This document shows, one piece after another, positions 1 through 6,250 of a stretch of DNA of 9,324 nt. Source of the DNA: Magnetococcales bacterium (GTDB lineage Bacteria; Pseudomonadota; Magnetococcia; Magnetococcales; DC0425bin3); contig JADGCJ010000127.1 in assembly GCA_015229045.1 (NCBI GenBank), positions 1 to 9,324 on the forward strand, read 5' to 3'. The stretch's first letter is position 1. The number at the start of each line of letters is the position of its first letter. The notes beneath the pieces were generated by a model. It saw only the letters and a program-made list of their open reading frames with translations. It did not search any database and was not told the origin of the DNA. The position numbers and the translations under genes were made by a program.

Positions 1-48
1 GACAGGTCCAGGACAGAGTCCTGGTGGGGTTCGGGGCGAAGCCCTGAC
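1..48 (+). repeat. Palindromic intergenic repeat, copy 1
   Basis: The element has two hairpins. The first stem is CCAGGAC (8-14), loop AGA, GTCCTGG (18-24). The second is GGGC (34-37), loop GAA, GCCC (41-44). A spacer TGGGGTTC joins them. The reverse complement of 6298-6251 matches this copy at 41 of the first 44 positions by hand alignment, and a related element occurs at 9281-9324. It lies downstream of the 3' end of galU (minus strand) and may continue left of the window edge. It resembles REP-type or MITE-like intergenic palindromes. A role in 3'-end processing or termination is possible, but there is no T tract. The bases from 49 to 136, between this copy and galU, show nothing I can name. 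Confidence 0.72.
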
Positions 49-136
49 AAAGGCTCTCATGTCCAGGCCTTTCTTGAGGGGGTACCTGGGCAGTTACAGA
101 GAGTGTCAAAAAACATGAGAAGAAATGCCGCCCAAC

Positions 137-1063
137 CTACTCGCTGGCCGCCGCCTTTTTGGCCCAGTGTTCCAGCCGTTCCTGCATGAAGGGGAGCAGA
201 TGTTTGCGCAGCTCCGGAACCTCCAGGGCCAGGGCGAGGTTGCCCATCTGATAGCCGGACTTGGTGCCGCAATCGTAGCGAATTCCTTGGAAGCGGTAGC
301 CGTAGAGGTCATGATTTTTCAGCAGGCCGGCCATGGCATCGGTCAGTTGGATCTCGCCGCCGGTGCCGACCCGTTGCCGACCCAGCAGGCCAAAGATGTC
401 CGGCGTCAGGATGTAGCGGCCAATGATGGCCATGCGCGAGGGGGCATCGGCCGGTTTGGGTTTCTCCACCAGGCCTTTGATCGGGATCAGGCCGGTGTCG
501 GATTGGGGGCCGCCCGGATCGAGGATGCCATACCGATTGGTATGATCGGCGGGAACCTCCATCACGGCCATGAGGGGGGATTGGACCCGCTGAAACTGTT
601 TCACCATTTGCTTCATGACAGGCTGGACGGGATGGCCCTCCGGGGTGACGGGCTGGATCAGGTCGTCGGGAAGCATGACCGCGAAGGGTTGATCGCCGAT
701 CAGATCCCGGGCGCACCAGACGGCGTGACCCAGGCCCAGGGGGTCATTCTGGCGCACCGAAAAGACCGACCAGGTATCTTCCGCCACCAGAGACTCGATC
801 TGGTGCAAAAGATCGATCTGACCGCGACAACGCAGTTTCTCTTCGAGATCCGGGGCGCGGTCAAAATGGTCCTCCATCGGGGTTTTTCCCCGGCTGGTGA
901 CAAAAATGATCTCCTCGATTCCGGCGGACAGGGCCTCTTCCACCGTGTACTGGATCAGGGGCTTGTCCACGACTGGCAGCATCTCCTTGGGGATGGCCTT
1001 GGTGGCAGGCAAGAAGCGTGTTCCCAGGCCCGCCACCGGGAAAACCGCTTTACGAATTTTCAT
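137..1063 (-). CDS. galU: UTP-glucose-1-phosphate uridylyltransferase
   Basis: GalU joins UTP and glucose-1-phosphate to give UDP-glucose and pyrophosphate in the cytoplasm, supplying glycan, lipopolysaccharide and capsule synthesis. The 308-residue product matches the usual family length of about 290-310. The N-terminal nucleotide-binding loop FPVAGLGTRFLPATKAIPKE (residues 8-27) is textbook GalU. Further family blocks follow in order: GLGHAVWCARDLIG, MLPDDLI, GLVEKPKP, GGEIQLTDAM and the C-terminal YDCGTKSGYQMGN. The ATG at 1063 is chosen because family homology begins exactly there and a purine-rich AGGAAAGAG lies just upstream. An in-frame ATG at 1255 would add 64 non-conserved residues. 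The gene reads away from the rest of the cluster and appears monocistronic, ending at TAG about 90 bases before palindromic repeat copy 1. Assignment as GalU rather than another nucleotidyltransferase is firm. Confidence 0.97.
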   Translation of the reverse strand: MKIRKAVFPVAGLGTRFLPATKAIPKEMLPVVDKPLIQYTVEEALSAGIEEIIFVTSRGKTPMEDHFDRAPDLEEKLRCRGQIDLLHQIESLVAEDTWSVFSVRQNDPLGLGHAVWCARDLIGDQPFAVMLPDDLIQPVTPEGHPVQPVMKQMVKQFQRVQSPLMAVMEVPADHTNRYGILDPGGPQSDTGLIPIKGLVEKPKPADAPSRMAIIGRYILTPDIFGLLGRQRVGTGGEIQLTDAMAGLLKNHDLYGYRFQGIRYDCGTKSGYQMGNLALALEVPELRKHLLPFMQERLEHWAKKAAASE

Positions 1064-1244
1064 GTCGACTCTTTCCTTTTCCGTAGGGCATGCGCCTTTA
1101 TTACCTGAACAGGCCTCTTTTTTTTCTTCCAGGCGTGAGAGACCAACACGTGGGCAGAACGGCATACAAAAACCGTGCCGACCCCGCAACACAGGCCCGA
1201 GACCGGCCACACCCCCGGCATGTCCAAACCGACGGCGAACCCTG

Positions 1245-1314
1245 CCAACATCCACGGACGGGGAGATCCCTCCCTCCTCCGGTCAGGAGAGTCGCCGGGC
1301 GATTTTCACGGTCA
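1245..1314 (+). repeat. Direct repeat A beside the cytochrome gene (3' side)
   Basis: This 70-base stretch aligns with 1790-1864 in the same orientation. Both share a CCAACA start, a GGGGA block, a CTCCCT/CCTCCG pyrimidine block, GAGTCGC, and end in TTTCACGGTCA. Within it AGTCGC (1290-1295), loop CGG, GCGATT (1299-1304) forms a small hairpin with one G-T pair. CGGTCAGGA also occurs twice inside (1280-1288 and 1309-1317). It lies 15 bases beyond the stop codon of the cytochrome gene. The rest of the galU-cytochrome gap (1064-1329) contains nothing else I can name beyond the galU leader. Confidence 0.6.
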
Positions 1315-1329
1315 GGAAAACAGGCGGAC

Positions 1330-1743
1330 TCAGTTATTTTTGGCCCCTTGCTGGATCCAGCGGCGAATGGACTCCGTTTCACACGGGGTGAGGGGTTTTT
1401 TGTTGTGGGGCATGCGCAAGGCAGCCTGGCCGCTGACCAACTGGTTGAGGGTGCTGGCCAGGGCGTTGCCTGGAAGAATGATCTTGCCGTTTTTGGTCCC
1501 CTTCATGAGGCCCTCGTAGGTGTCCAGACGCAATCCGCTCTCGATTTCTCCTTTGCCACCCTCCTTGTGACACTCCAGACAGCGATAGACGAGAATCGGT
1601 TGGATATCGTTGGCAAAGCTGGTTTCGTTGGCCGTGGCGGTCTTGTTTTTCTCTTCGGGGTTTGCCGAGACATGCGTGGCCGACAGCCCCAGAAGCAGCG
1701 TCATGCCGACCCACAACAGACCCGTGCGGAAACTTCTGTGCAT
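1330..1743 (-). CDS. Exported monohaem c-type cytochrome, PSCyt1-like
   Basis: This is a small periplasmic electron-transfer protein of 137 residues. Residues 1-27 look like a signal peptide: positively charged start, hydrophobic stretch from about residue 9 to 22, and VSA before the likely cleavage site at residues 27/28. One haem-attachment motif CLECH occupies residues 55-59. Met111, in LRMPHNKKPLT, is the likely sixth haem ligand. The order of motifs (CxxCH, then SGLRLDT, ILPGN, ASTLNQLVSG, RMP, and RRWIQQGA at the end) is that of the planctomycete-type cytochrome C (PSCyt1) domain. Here it stands alone, whereas in planctomycetes it is usually fused to DUF1549/DUF1553 or other domains. 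The ATG at 1743 is preceded by a strong GGGAGGAGATCACC ribosome-binding site. An upstream in-frame ATG at 1926 would bury the signal peptide. The gene is flanked by direct repeats. No redox partner gene is visible, so the partner and pathway are unknown. Confidence 0.86.
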   Translation of the reverse strand: MHRSFRTGLLWVGMTLLLGLSATHVSANPEEKNKTATANETSFANDIQPILVYRCLECHKEGGKGEIESGLRLDTYEGLMKGTKNGKIILPGNALASTLNQLVSGQAALRMPHNKKPLTPCETESIRRWIQQGAKNN

Positions 1744-1789
1744 GGTGATCTCCTCCCTAATGGTTCCCAGATTGTATTTTTTTGGCCGT

Positions 1790-1864
1790 CCAACACTGCG
1801 TGGATGGGGAAAGCCTCCCTCCACCCTCCGATCACGAAGAGTCGCTGCGCGACTTTCACGGTCA
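1790..1864 (+). repeat. Direct repeat B beside the cytochrome gene (5' side)
   Basis: This is the partner of the repeat at 1245-1314, in the same orientation, about 545 bases away, so the two copies bracket the cytochrome gene. It contains a perfect hairpin, AGTCGC (1840-1845), loop TGC, GCGACT (1849-1854), and ends in TTTCACGGTCA like copy A. The loop and one stem base differ between copies while pairing is kept. It lies within the 5' untranslated or promoter region of the cytochrome gene. Similarity outside the blocks named for copy A is only moderate and needs a few gaps. Confidence 0.6.
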
Positions 1865-1931
1865 TCCATGGCCAAGAATTTGCCATACCCGGTGCTCTTT
1901 TTACCACGGGTTGCCGCGTGCGACACCCTAA

Positions 1932-1964
1932 AAATCTCAAGATTTGTCCCAAACCATCGGACAA
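1932..1964. promoter_or_regulatory. Overlapping inverted repeats, candidate operator
   Basis: AAATCT-CA-AGATTT (1932-1945) is a perfect 14-base interrupted palindrome. It shares its last two bases with TTGTCC-N9-GGACAA (1944-1964), also perfect in its arms. They lie in the AT-rich part of the cytochrome-dcd intergenic region, 150-180 bases before the dcd start and about 190-220 bases before the cytochrome start. Short palindromes arise by chance in AT-rich DNA, so regulator binding is only a possibility. Confidence 0.3.
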
Positions 1965-2020
1965 GAAAAGATTTTTATCAAAATCAAAAAATCAAGGGGT
2001 GGCTGTCTCGTTTCCTTGCC

Positions 2021-2051
2021 TTGTTGCAAGTTGGAATTCATGATGCAACAA
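2021..2051. promoter_or_regulatory. 8-base inverted repeat upstream of dcd
   Basis: Perfect arms TTGTTGCA (2021-2028) and TGCAACAA (2044-2051) are separated by 15 bases and centred about 80 bases before the dcd start. The spacing would suit a dimeric regulator contacting two major grooves, or a transcript hairpin in the dcd leader. No regulator family is recognised from the arms. Confidence 0.35.
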
Positions 2052-2115
2052 CCCGAGTATGCAGATTTTTCGCCCATATCGCCCGGGAACAGGGTAAGAA
2101 ACCATGAGGTGACGT

Positions 2116-2700
2116 GTGCGTCTTTCCGATGTCGATATTCTGGAAAAACTGAAAAACGGTCAAATCGTCATCGATCCTCCGCCGACGGAGGCGTGTATTG
2201 GTTCGTTTTCCATCGATGTTCGCCTCGGTGATCGTTTTCAAATATTTCAACCGCCCCAGATTCCCTACCTGGATCTTTCCGACCCTGGTGGCCCTTTTGC
2301 CGTCAAGGTTGGCACCATGCAGGAGGTGGTGGTTGACAAGGAGAAAAGGTTTTTCCTGCATCCTGGCGAGTTTGCCCTGGGCATGACGGTCGAGCGCATC
2401 CGTCTGGCCCATGACATCGTTGGCTGGCTGGATGGTCGCAGCAGTCTGGCACGGGTGGGGTTGATGGTCCACATCACCGCTCACGCCATCGATCCGGGCT
2501 GGGATGGCCACGTGACCTTCGAGTTTTTCAATGCCGGACGTCTCCCCCTGGCCTTGAAGCCCGGCATTCGCATCGGGGCCATCTCCTTCGAGTCTCTCAA
2601 CTCCCCCACCAGTCGTCCCTACAACCGCAAACAGGGGGCAAAATATCAGGGCCAACAAGGGCCTCTTCCCAGTCGGATCGCCACGGATGAAGGTTCCTGA
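2116..2700 (+). CDS. dcd: dCTP deaminase
   Basis: Dcd deaminates dCTP to dUTP plus ammonia, feeding dUTPase and thymidylate synthesis in the cytoplasm; it acts as a homotrimer. The 194-residue protein closely follows Escherichia coli Dcd (193 residues) end to end. Recognisable blocks are MRLSD at the start, SIDVRLG (32-38), FLHPGEFAL (80-88), WLDGRSSLAR (104-113, phosphate binding), HITAHAIDPGW (119-129), catalytic Glu136 in FEFFNAG, and the C-terminal RPYNRKQGAKYQGQQG closing the active site. The start is GTG at 2116. An in-frame TGA at 2110-2112 rules out anything further upstream, and GAGG lies six bases before the GTG. A bifunctional dCTP deaminase/dUTPase is less likely given the close match to the proteobacterial enzyme. 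No obvious functional link to its neighbours is visible. Confidence 0.98.
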   Translation: MRLSDVDILEKLKNGQIVIDPPPTEACIGSFSIDVRLGDRFQIFQPPQIPYLDLSDPGGPFAVKVGTMQEVVVDKEKRFFLHPGEFALGMTVERIRLAHDIVGWLDGRSSLARVGLMVHITAHAIDPGWDGHVTFEFFNAGRLPLALKPGIRIGAISFESLNSPTSRPYNRKQGAKYQGQQGPLPSRIATDEGS

Positions 2701-2849
2701 TTTTTTTTGGGGAACTCCACGTCGCGTCGGCTGACAAAGGGAGAGTATTCGACACAGGGTTGCTGCCCGCAGGTATCCATGCCCTGCGCGTGAAAACACT
2801 TCCGAGTCCCATTTTGGCAGACAGGGTTCGCAACGGGGGAGATTGCAGA

Positions 2850-4322
2850 ATGTACATCGTCATCATGTCAGCGGAGTGTACACCAGTCGCCAAGGTCGGA
2901 GGGTTGGCCGACATGGTGTTTGGCCTGAGCCGGGAGCTGGGGCAACGCGGCCACGCCGTGGAACTCATCCTGCCCCGTTACGACTGCATGCGCCATGATC
3001 AGGTCTGGGGCATGAGCATGGCCCGCGAGGATCTTCAGGTACCCTGGTGGGATGGCGCCATTCGTTGCACCGTCTGGTTCGGCCTTGTTCACGGCATTCG
3101 TTGCTACTTTATCGAACCCCACTCCAGGGAGAACTTTTTCAGTCGTGGGGCCTTTTACGGGTATTTTGACGAAACCATGCGTTTTGCTTTTTTTTGCAAG
3201 GCCGCCCTGGAGTTCATGCTTGTCGCGGACAAGCGCCCGGATGTCATTCACACTCACGATTGGCAGACGGCCATGGCCGGGGTTCTGTTGTACGAAATCT
3301 ACCAGCGACACGGCATGGAGAGTTGCCGGGTATGCCACACCATCCACAATTTTCGCCATCAGGGGACGTGCGGGCCGGATATCCTCAAGGCCACCGGCCT
3401 CAACCGGGCCAAATATTTTCTGGATCCGGAAAGGCTCCAGGATGACACCAATCCCCTGGCCATCAATCTGACCAAGGGGGCGGTGGTTTACAGCAATTTC
3501 GTCACCACCGTATCGCGTCGCCATGCCTGGGAGGCTCGTTTCAGCGACCAGGGGTTTGGCATGGGTCACGCCCTGCATATGCATCAGGACAAATTTGGCG
3601 GCATTCTCAATGGTCTGGATTATGACATGTGGAACCCGGAGGCCGATCCGCTGATTCCCCATCCCTTCGGCATCGATGATCTGTCCGGCAAGGGGAAGAA
3701 CAAGGAGGCCTTGCGGCAGCGCCTGCGGCTCGCTGCCGACGACAAACCCCTGATCGCCTACGTGGGGCGTCTGGATACGCAAAAAGGGGTGTCGCTGATC
3801 CGCCACGCCCTGTTTACCGCCATCTGGAATCAGGCCCAGTTCGTTCTGCTCGGGAGCAGCCCGGAGAGCGGCATCAACGATCATTTTCTCCACCTGAAAC
3901 ACTACCTCAACGACAACGCCGATTGCCACCTGGAGATCGGTTTCGATGAGGATCTGGCCCATTTGATCTATGCCGGTGCCGATATGTGCGTGGTACCCAG
4001 TCTCTACGAACCTTGCGGTCTCGCGCAGATGATTGCCTTGCGCTATGGCACGGTGCCCATTGTGCGGGCTGTCGGTGGACTTGCCGACACGGTGTTCGAC
4101 TGGGACTATGCCTCTCTGCCGCGTGAGCAGCGCAATGGTTTTGTTTTTGAGCATCCCGACAATCCGGGTCTCGAATCGGCCCTGCATCGTGCCCTGGGCC
4201 TGTACCGGGAGCGGCGCGACCTGTGGCGGCACCTGCTGATCACGGGCATGAAAAACGACTTCTCCTGGCGCAACTCGGCGGGAGATTATCTCAACGTCTA
4301 TGAATTCATTCGGCATAAATAA
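2850..4322 (+). CDS. glgA: Glycogen/starch synthase, GT5, SSIII/IV-like
   Basis: This enzyme transfers glucose from a nucleotide sugar (ADP-glucose in most bacteria) to the non-reducing end of an alpha-1,4-glucan. The 490-residue protein has the GT5 two-lobe plan. Sugar-nucleotide motif KVGGL is at residues 15-19, IHTHDWQTA at about 133-141, and the second lobe starts near VGRLDTQKG (305-313). EPCGL (387-391) then ALRYGTVPIVRAVGGLADTV follow near the C-terminus. KVGGL instead of the common bacterial KTGGL, together with ELILPRYDCM, FVLLGSSP and NDFSW, recalls plant starch synthases III/IV and related bacterial forms. The ATG at 2850 is chosen because family homology starts there and GGGGGAG lies eight bases upstream. 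An in-frame ATG at 2760 would add 30 unrelated residues. The gene is separated by 149 bases from dcd and by 51 from the GH57 gene, with which it probably forms an operon. No glgC, glgB or glgP is visible here. Confidence 0.95.
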   Translation: MYIVIMSAECTPVAKVGGLADMVFGLSRELGQRGHAVELILPRYDCMRHDQVWGMSMAREDLQVPWWDGAIRCTVWFGLVHGIRCYFIEPHSRENFFSRGAFYGYFDETMRFAFFCKAALEFMLVADKRPDVIHTHDWQTAMAGVLLYEIYQRHGMESCRVCHTIHNFRHQGTCGPDILKATGLNRAKYFLDPERLQDDTNPLAINLTKGAVVYSNFVTTVSRRHAWEARFSDQGFGMGHALHMHQDKFGGILNGLDYDMWNPEADPLIPHPFGIDDLSGKGKNKEALRQRLRLAADDKPLIAYVGRLDTQKGVSLIRHALFTAIWNQAQFVLLGSSPESGINDHFLHLKHYLNDNADCHLEIGFDEDLAHLIYAGADMCVVPSLYEPCGLAQMIALRYGTVPIVRAVGGLADTVFDWDYASLPREQRNGFVFEHPDNPGLESALHRALGLYRERRDLWRHLLITGMKNDFSWRNSAGDYLNVYEFIRHK

Positions 4323-4333
4323 TCGTATGAACA

Positions 4334-4360
4334 GGGAGATCCCCGTCGTGGACGGCTCCC
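4334..4360 (+). promoter_or_regulatory. Hairpin abutting the GH57 ribosome-binding site
   Basis: GGGAG (4334-4338) pairs with CTCCC (4356-4360), and inside it CCGTC (4343-4347) pairs with GACGG (4351-4355) around loop GTG. Only ATCC on the left arm is unpaired. The stem ends directly before GGAAAGG (4361-4367), the likely ribosome-binding site of the GH57 gene. It could tune translation between glgA and the GH57 gene or protect the transcript. The lack of a T tract argues against an intrinsic terminator. Confidence 0.4.
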
Positions 4361-4373
4361 GGAAAGGTGCCCC

Positions 4374-6197
4374 ATGACCGCCATGCCCTCGATCCTTCAT
4401 GACCTGCCCAACCTGTGCGGTGCCGAGAGTGACATCCGGCAAGGCATCGTTGCCAGTCGTGATCGACCTTTCAGTGCCGGATCGGCCGATTTTGGCGCGA
4501 TCAAAAGCGCTTTCGCCATTGCCCTGCACATGCACCAACCTTTGGTACCGGCGGGAGGGTCGCATCTCCAGACGGCGGCCATGATCAGCAACCTGCAATT
4601 CATGCTCAACAGCCCGGAGAGTGGCGACAACCACAATGCCCGTGTCTTTCTCAGTTGTTACAAGCGCATGGGGGAGTTTATCCCGCAGCTGCTGGCGGAA
4701 GGCAAAGCCCCGCGAATCATGCTCGACTATTCAGGCACCCTCCTGCATGGTTTGCACACCATGGGTGCCGGTGATGTCCTCTCCTGTCTGAAGGGTGTCA
4801 CCTGCCATCCGGAGCAGCGCCACGCCATCGAGTGGCTGGGATCCCCCTGGGGACATCCGGTGGCTCCCTCCACCCCGGTCCAGGATTACCGGCTCCACGT
4901 CATGGCCTGGCAGCACCACTTTGCAGCCATTTTCGGTATCGAGGCGCTGGAGCGGGTACGTGGTTTCTCTCCGGCAGAGATGGCTTTGCCCAATCACCCC
5001 GAAGTGGCCTATGCCTTTGTGCAGACTCTGCGCAGTTGCGGTTATCAGTGGGTTCTCGTCCAGGAGCACTCCGTCGAGGATCCGCAGACGGGTCAGCCGT
5101 CCCGGCAGCCGCATCTGCCGCATCGCCTGGTGTGCCGCAACGCGCAGGGCGAGAGCATCGATATCATCGCCATCATCAAGACCCAGGGCAGCGATGCCAA
5201 ACTGGTCGGCCAGATGCAGCCCTGCTACGAGGCGCGGGGACTCTCTCGCATCTCCCTGCAAGGTCGGTCGATTCCGCCTCTGGTCACCCAGATTGCCGAT
5301 GGCGAAAATGGCGGCGTCATGATGAACGAATTCCCCTCCAAGTTCATGCAGGTGATGCGCGAAAGCTCCGCGACCGATACCCCGCCCATGCTGGTGTCGG
5401 ACTATCTGGATCGTCTCTTTGCCACCGGCGTCAGAATGGAAGATCTGCCCGTGGTACAGCCCCTGTTTCACAAACGCATCTGGGAGCGGGTCTCTCCCGG
5501 CGACGGGCCGGAAAGGGTGATGCAAGCCATCGCCGCTCTCAACCAGGAGGGCCATGGGTTTCACATGGATGGGGGAAGCTGGACCAACAATCTTTCCTGG
5601 GTCAAGGGCTACGAAAGGGTTCTCGGTCCCATGGAGGAGGTGAGCACCCTGTTTCACGACAAGGTACTGCAACCCGGTCACCCTGCGCACGAACACCGTT
5701 ATCGCAACGCCCTGTATCATCTGATGTTGTCACAAACCAGTTGCTACCGTTACTGGGGAGAGGGCATGTGGGCTGATTATGGGCGGGAGATCTGCCGTCG
5801 TGCCAAAGAGATCCTGATCCATGATTTCAAACCCCAGGAGACTCTCTCCAAGGCGCCCGAGGCGAAAACTTCCCCCGCAATACTCGCAAAGGAGCCTGCG
5901 TCCAAGGTTGCCAAGAAAGAGCCTGCGTCCGGGGTTGCCAAGAAAGAGCCTGCGTCCAAGGTTGCCAAGAAAGAGCCTGCGTCCGGGGTTGTCAAGAAAG
6001 AGCCTGCGTCCAAGGTTGCCAAGAAGGAGCCTGCGTCCGGGGTTGCCAAGAAAGAGCCTGCGTCCAAAGTTGCCAAGAAAGAGCCTGCGTCCAAGGTTGC
6101 CGGGAAGGATGCTCTCCCCAAGAGCGTCAAGAAAGAGACGACCCCCAAGAGCATCAAGAAGGAGACGACTTCCAGGGTGACCAAAAAGAAATCGTAG
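4374..6197 (+). CDS. GH57 glycosidase/glucanotransferase with repeat tail
   Basis: Family GH57 contains retaining alpha-glucan enzymes: amylases, 4-alpha-glucanotransferases, branching enzymes and amylopullulanases. The 607-residue protein starts its domain at FAIALHMHQP (47-56), the family's first motif. Candidate nucleophile Glu202 lies in RGFSPAEMALP and candidate acid/base Asp309 in ADGENGG, comparable to the DGE motif of 4-alpha-glucanotransferases; these residue roles are inferred. The C-terminal helical part carries SWTNNLSW and SQTSCYRYWGEGMW. From residue 506 to 604 the protein becomes eleven nine-residue lysine-rich repeats (consensus KEPASKVAK alternating with KEPASGVAK), a basic, presumably disordered tail unusual for GH57. 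The ATG at 4374 follows GGAAAGG; a second ATG four codons in is an alternative. Its position 51 bases after glgA indicates a role in storage-glucan synthesis or trimming. Whether it cuts, transfers or branches cannot be told from sequence. Confidence 0.92.
   Translation: MTAMPSILHDLPNLCGAESDIRQGIVASRDRPFSAGSADFGAIKSAFAIALHMHQPLVPAGGSHLQTAAMISNLQFMLNSPESGDNHNARVFLSCYKRMGEFIPQLLAEGKAPRIMLDYSGTLLHGLHTMGAGDVLSCLKGVTCHPEQRHAIEWLGSPWGHPVAPSTPVQDYRLHVMAWQHHFAAIFGIEALERVRGFSPAEMALPNHPEVAYAFVQTLRSCGYQWVLVQEHSVEDPQTGQPSRQPHLPHRLVCRNAQGESIDIIAIIKTQGSDAKLVGQMQPCYEARGLSRISLQGRSIPPLVTQIADGENGGVMMNEFPSKFMQVMRESSATDTPPMLVSDYLDRLFATGVRMEDLPVVQPLFHKRIWERVSPGDGPERVMQAIAALNQEGHGFHMDGGSWTNNLSWVKGYERVLGPMEEVSTLFHDKVLQPGHPAHEHRYRNALYHLMLSQTSCYRYWGEGMWADYGREICRRAKEILIHDFKPQETLSKAPEAKTSPAILAKEPASKVAKKEPASGVAKKEPASKVAKKEPASGVVKKEPASKVAKKEPASGVAKKEPASKVAKKEPASKVAGKDALPKSVKKETTPKSIKKETTSRVTKKKS
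5889..6185 (+). repeat. 27-base coding tandem repeat (11 units)
   Basis: Eight near-identical 27-base units run from 5889 to 6104, followed by three diverged units to 6185, all in frame with the GH57 gene. Each unit encodes nine residues. The sixth residue alternates Lys (AAG/AAA) and Gly (GGG) in units 1-7, giving a 54-base higher-order period, which suggests growth by duplication of unit pairs. Unit 8 breaks the alternation and ends in Gly. Units 9-11 (KDALPKSVK, KETTPKSIK, KETTSRVTK) look like the older, diverged edge. Unit length is a multiple of three, so copy-number change would lengthen or shorten the tail without frameshift. Confidence 0.95.
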
Positions 6198-6250
6198 CTG
6201 TTCAGCACTCTGGTCAGGAAACAAGAAAGGATTTGAGAAGAAAGACTTTA

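Larger units (their letters stand above)
1744..2115. promoter_or_regulatory. Divergent intergenic region, cytochrome gene / dcd
   Basis: This 372-base region separates two divergently read genes and must hold the promoters of both. I see no convincing gene. On the minus side TACAAT, about 30 bases before the cytochrome ATG, could be a -10 box, but no good -35 sits 17 bases away. Direct repeat B occupies 1790-1864. The stretch 1930-2000 is markedly AT-rich compared with its surroundings. It carries AAATCT-CA-AGATTT (1932-1945) overlapping TTGTCC-N9-GGACAA (1944-1964). A further inverted repeat TTGTTGCA-N15-TGCAACAA lies at 2021-2051. These are candidate operators or hairpins. No known regulator motif is recognised. 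Confidence 0.5.

Noticed and set aside
125..1108. Plus-strand frame of 327 codons over galU
   Set aside because: It is a reverse-frame shadow of a firmly identified galU gene.
1944..2231. 95-codon plus-strand frame upstream of and into dcd
   Set aside because: It overlaps the dcd start in another frame, has mixed composition and no ribosome-binding site or recognisable motif.
2700..2710. T run directly after the dcd stop as an intrinsic terminator
   Set aside because: No GC-rich hairpin precedes the T run, so termination is not supported.
2766..2790. CGCAGG...CCTGCG inverted repeat in the dcd-glgA gap
   Set aside because: Six-base arms in a GC-rich gap with no positional relation to a promoter or start; likely chance.
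2868..4634. 588-codon open frame on the minus strand across glgA and the start of the GH57 gene
   Set aside because: It is fully antisense to two genes with clear family motifs. The translation has no recognisable domain and reads as reverse-frame sequence of GC-rich coding DNA.
4731..5720. Minus-strand frame of 329 codons and plus-strand frame 4832-5776
   Set aside because: Both are shadows of the GH57 catalytic domain; no domain is recognisable in them.
5889..6185. CRISPR-like array
   Set aside because: The units are contiguous, in frame and coding, with no unique spacers and no cas genes nearby.
5730..6224. Minus-strand frames with regular nine-residue leucine/glycine repeats, resembling a repeat protein
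   Set aside because: The regularity comes from the 27-base repeat of the GH57 tail. The frames are antisense and have no ribosome-binding site or non-repeat domain.
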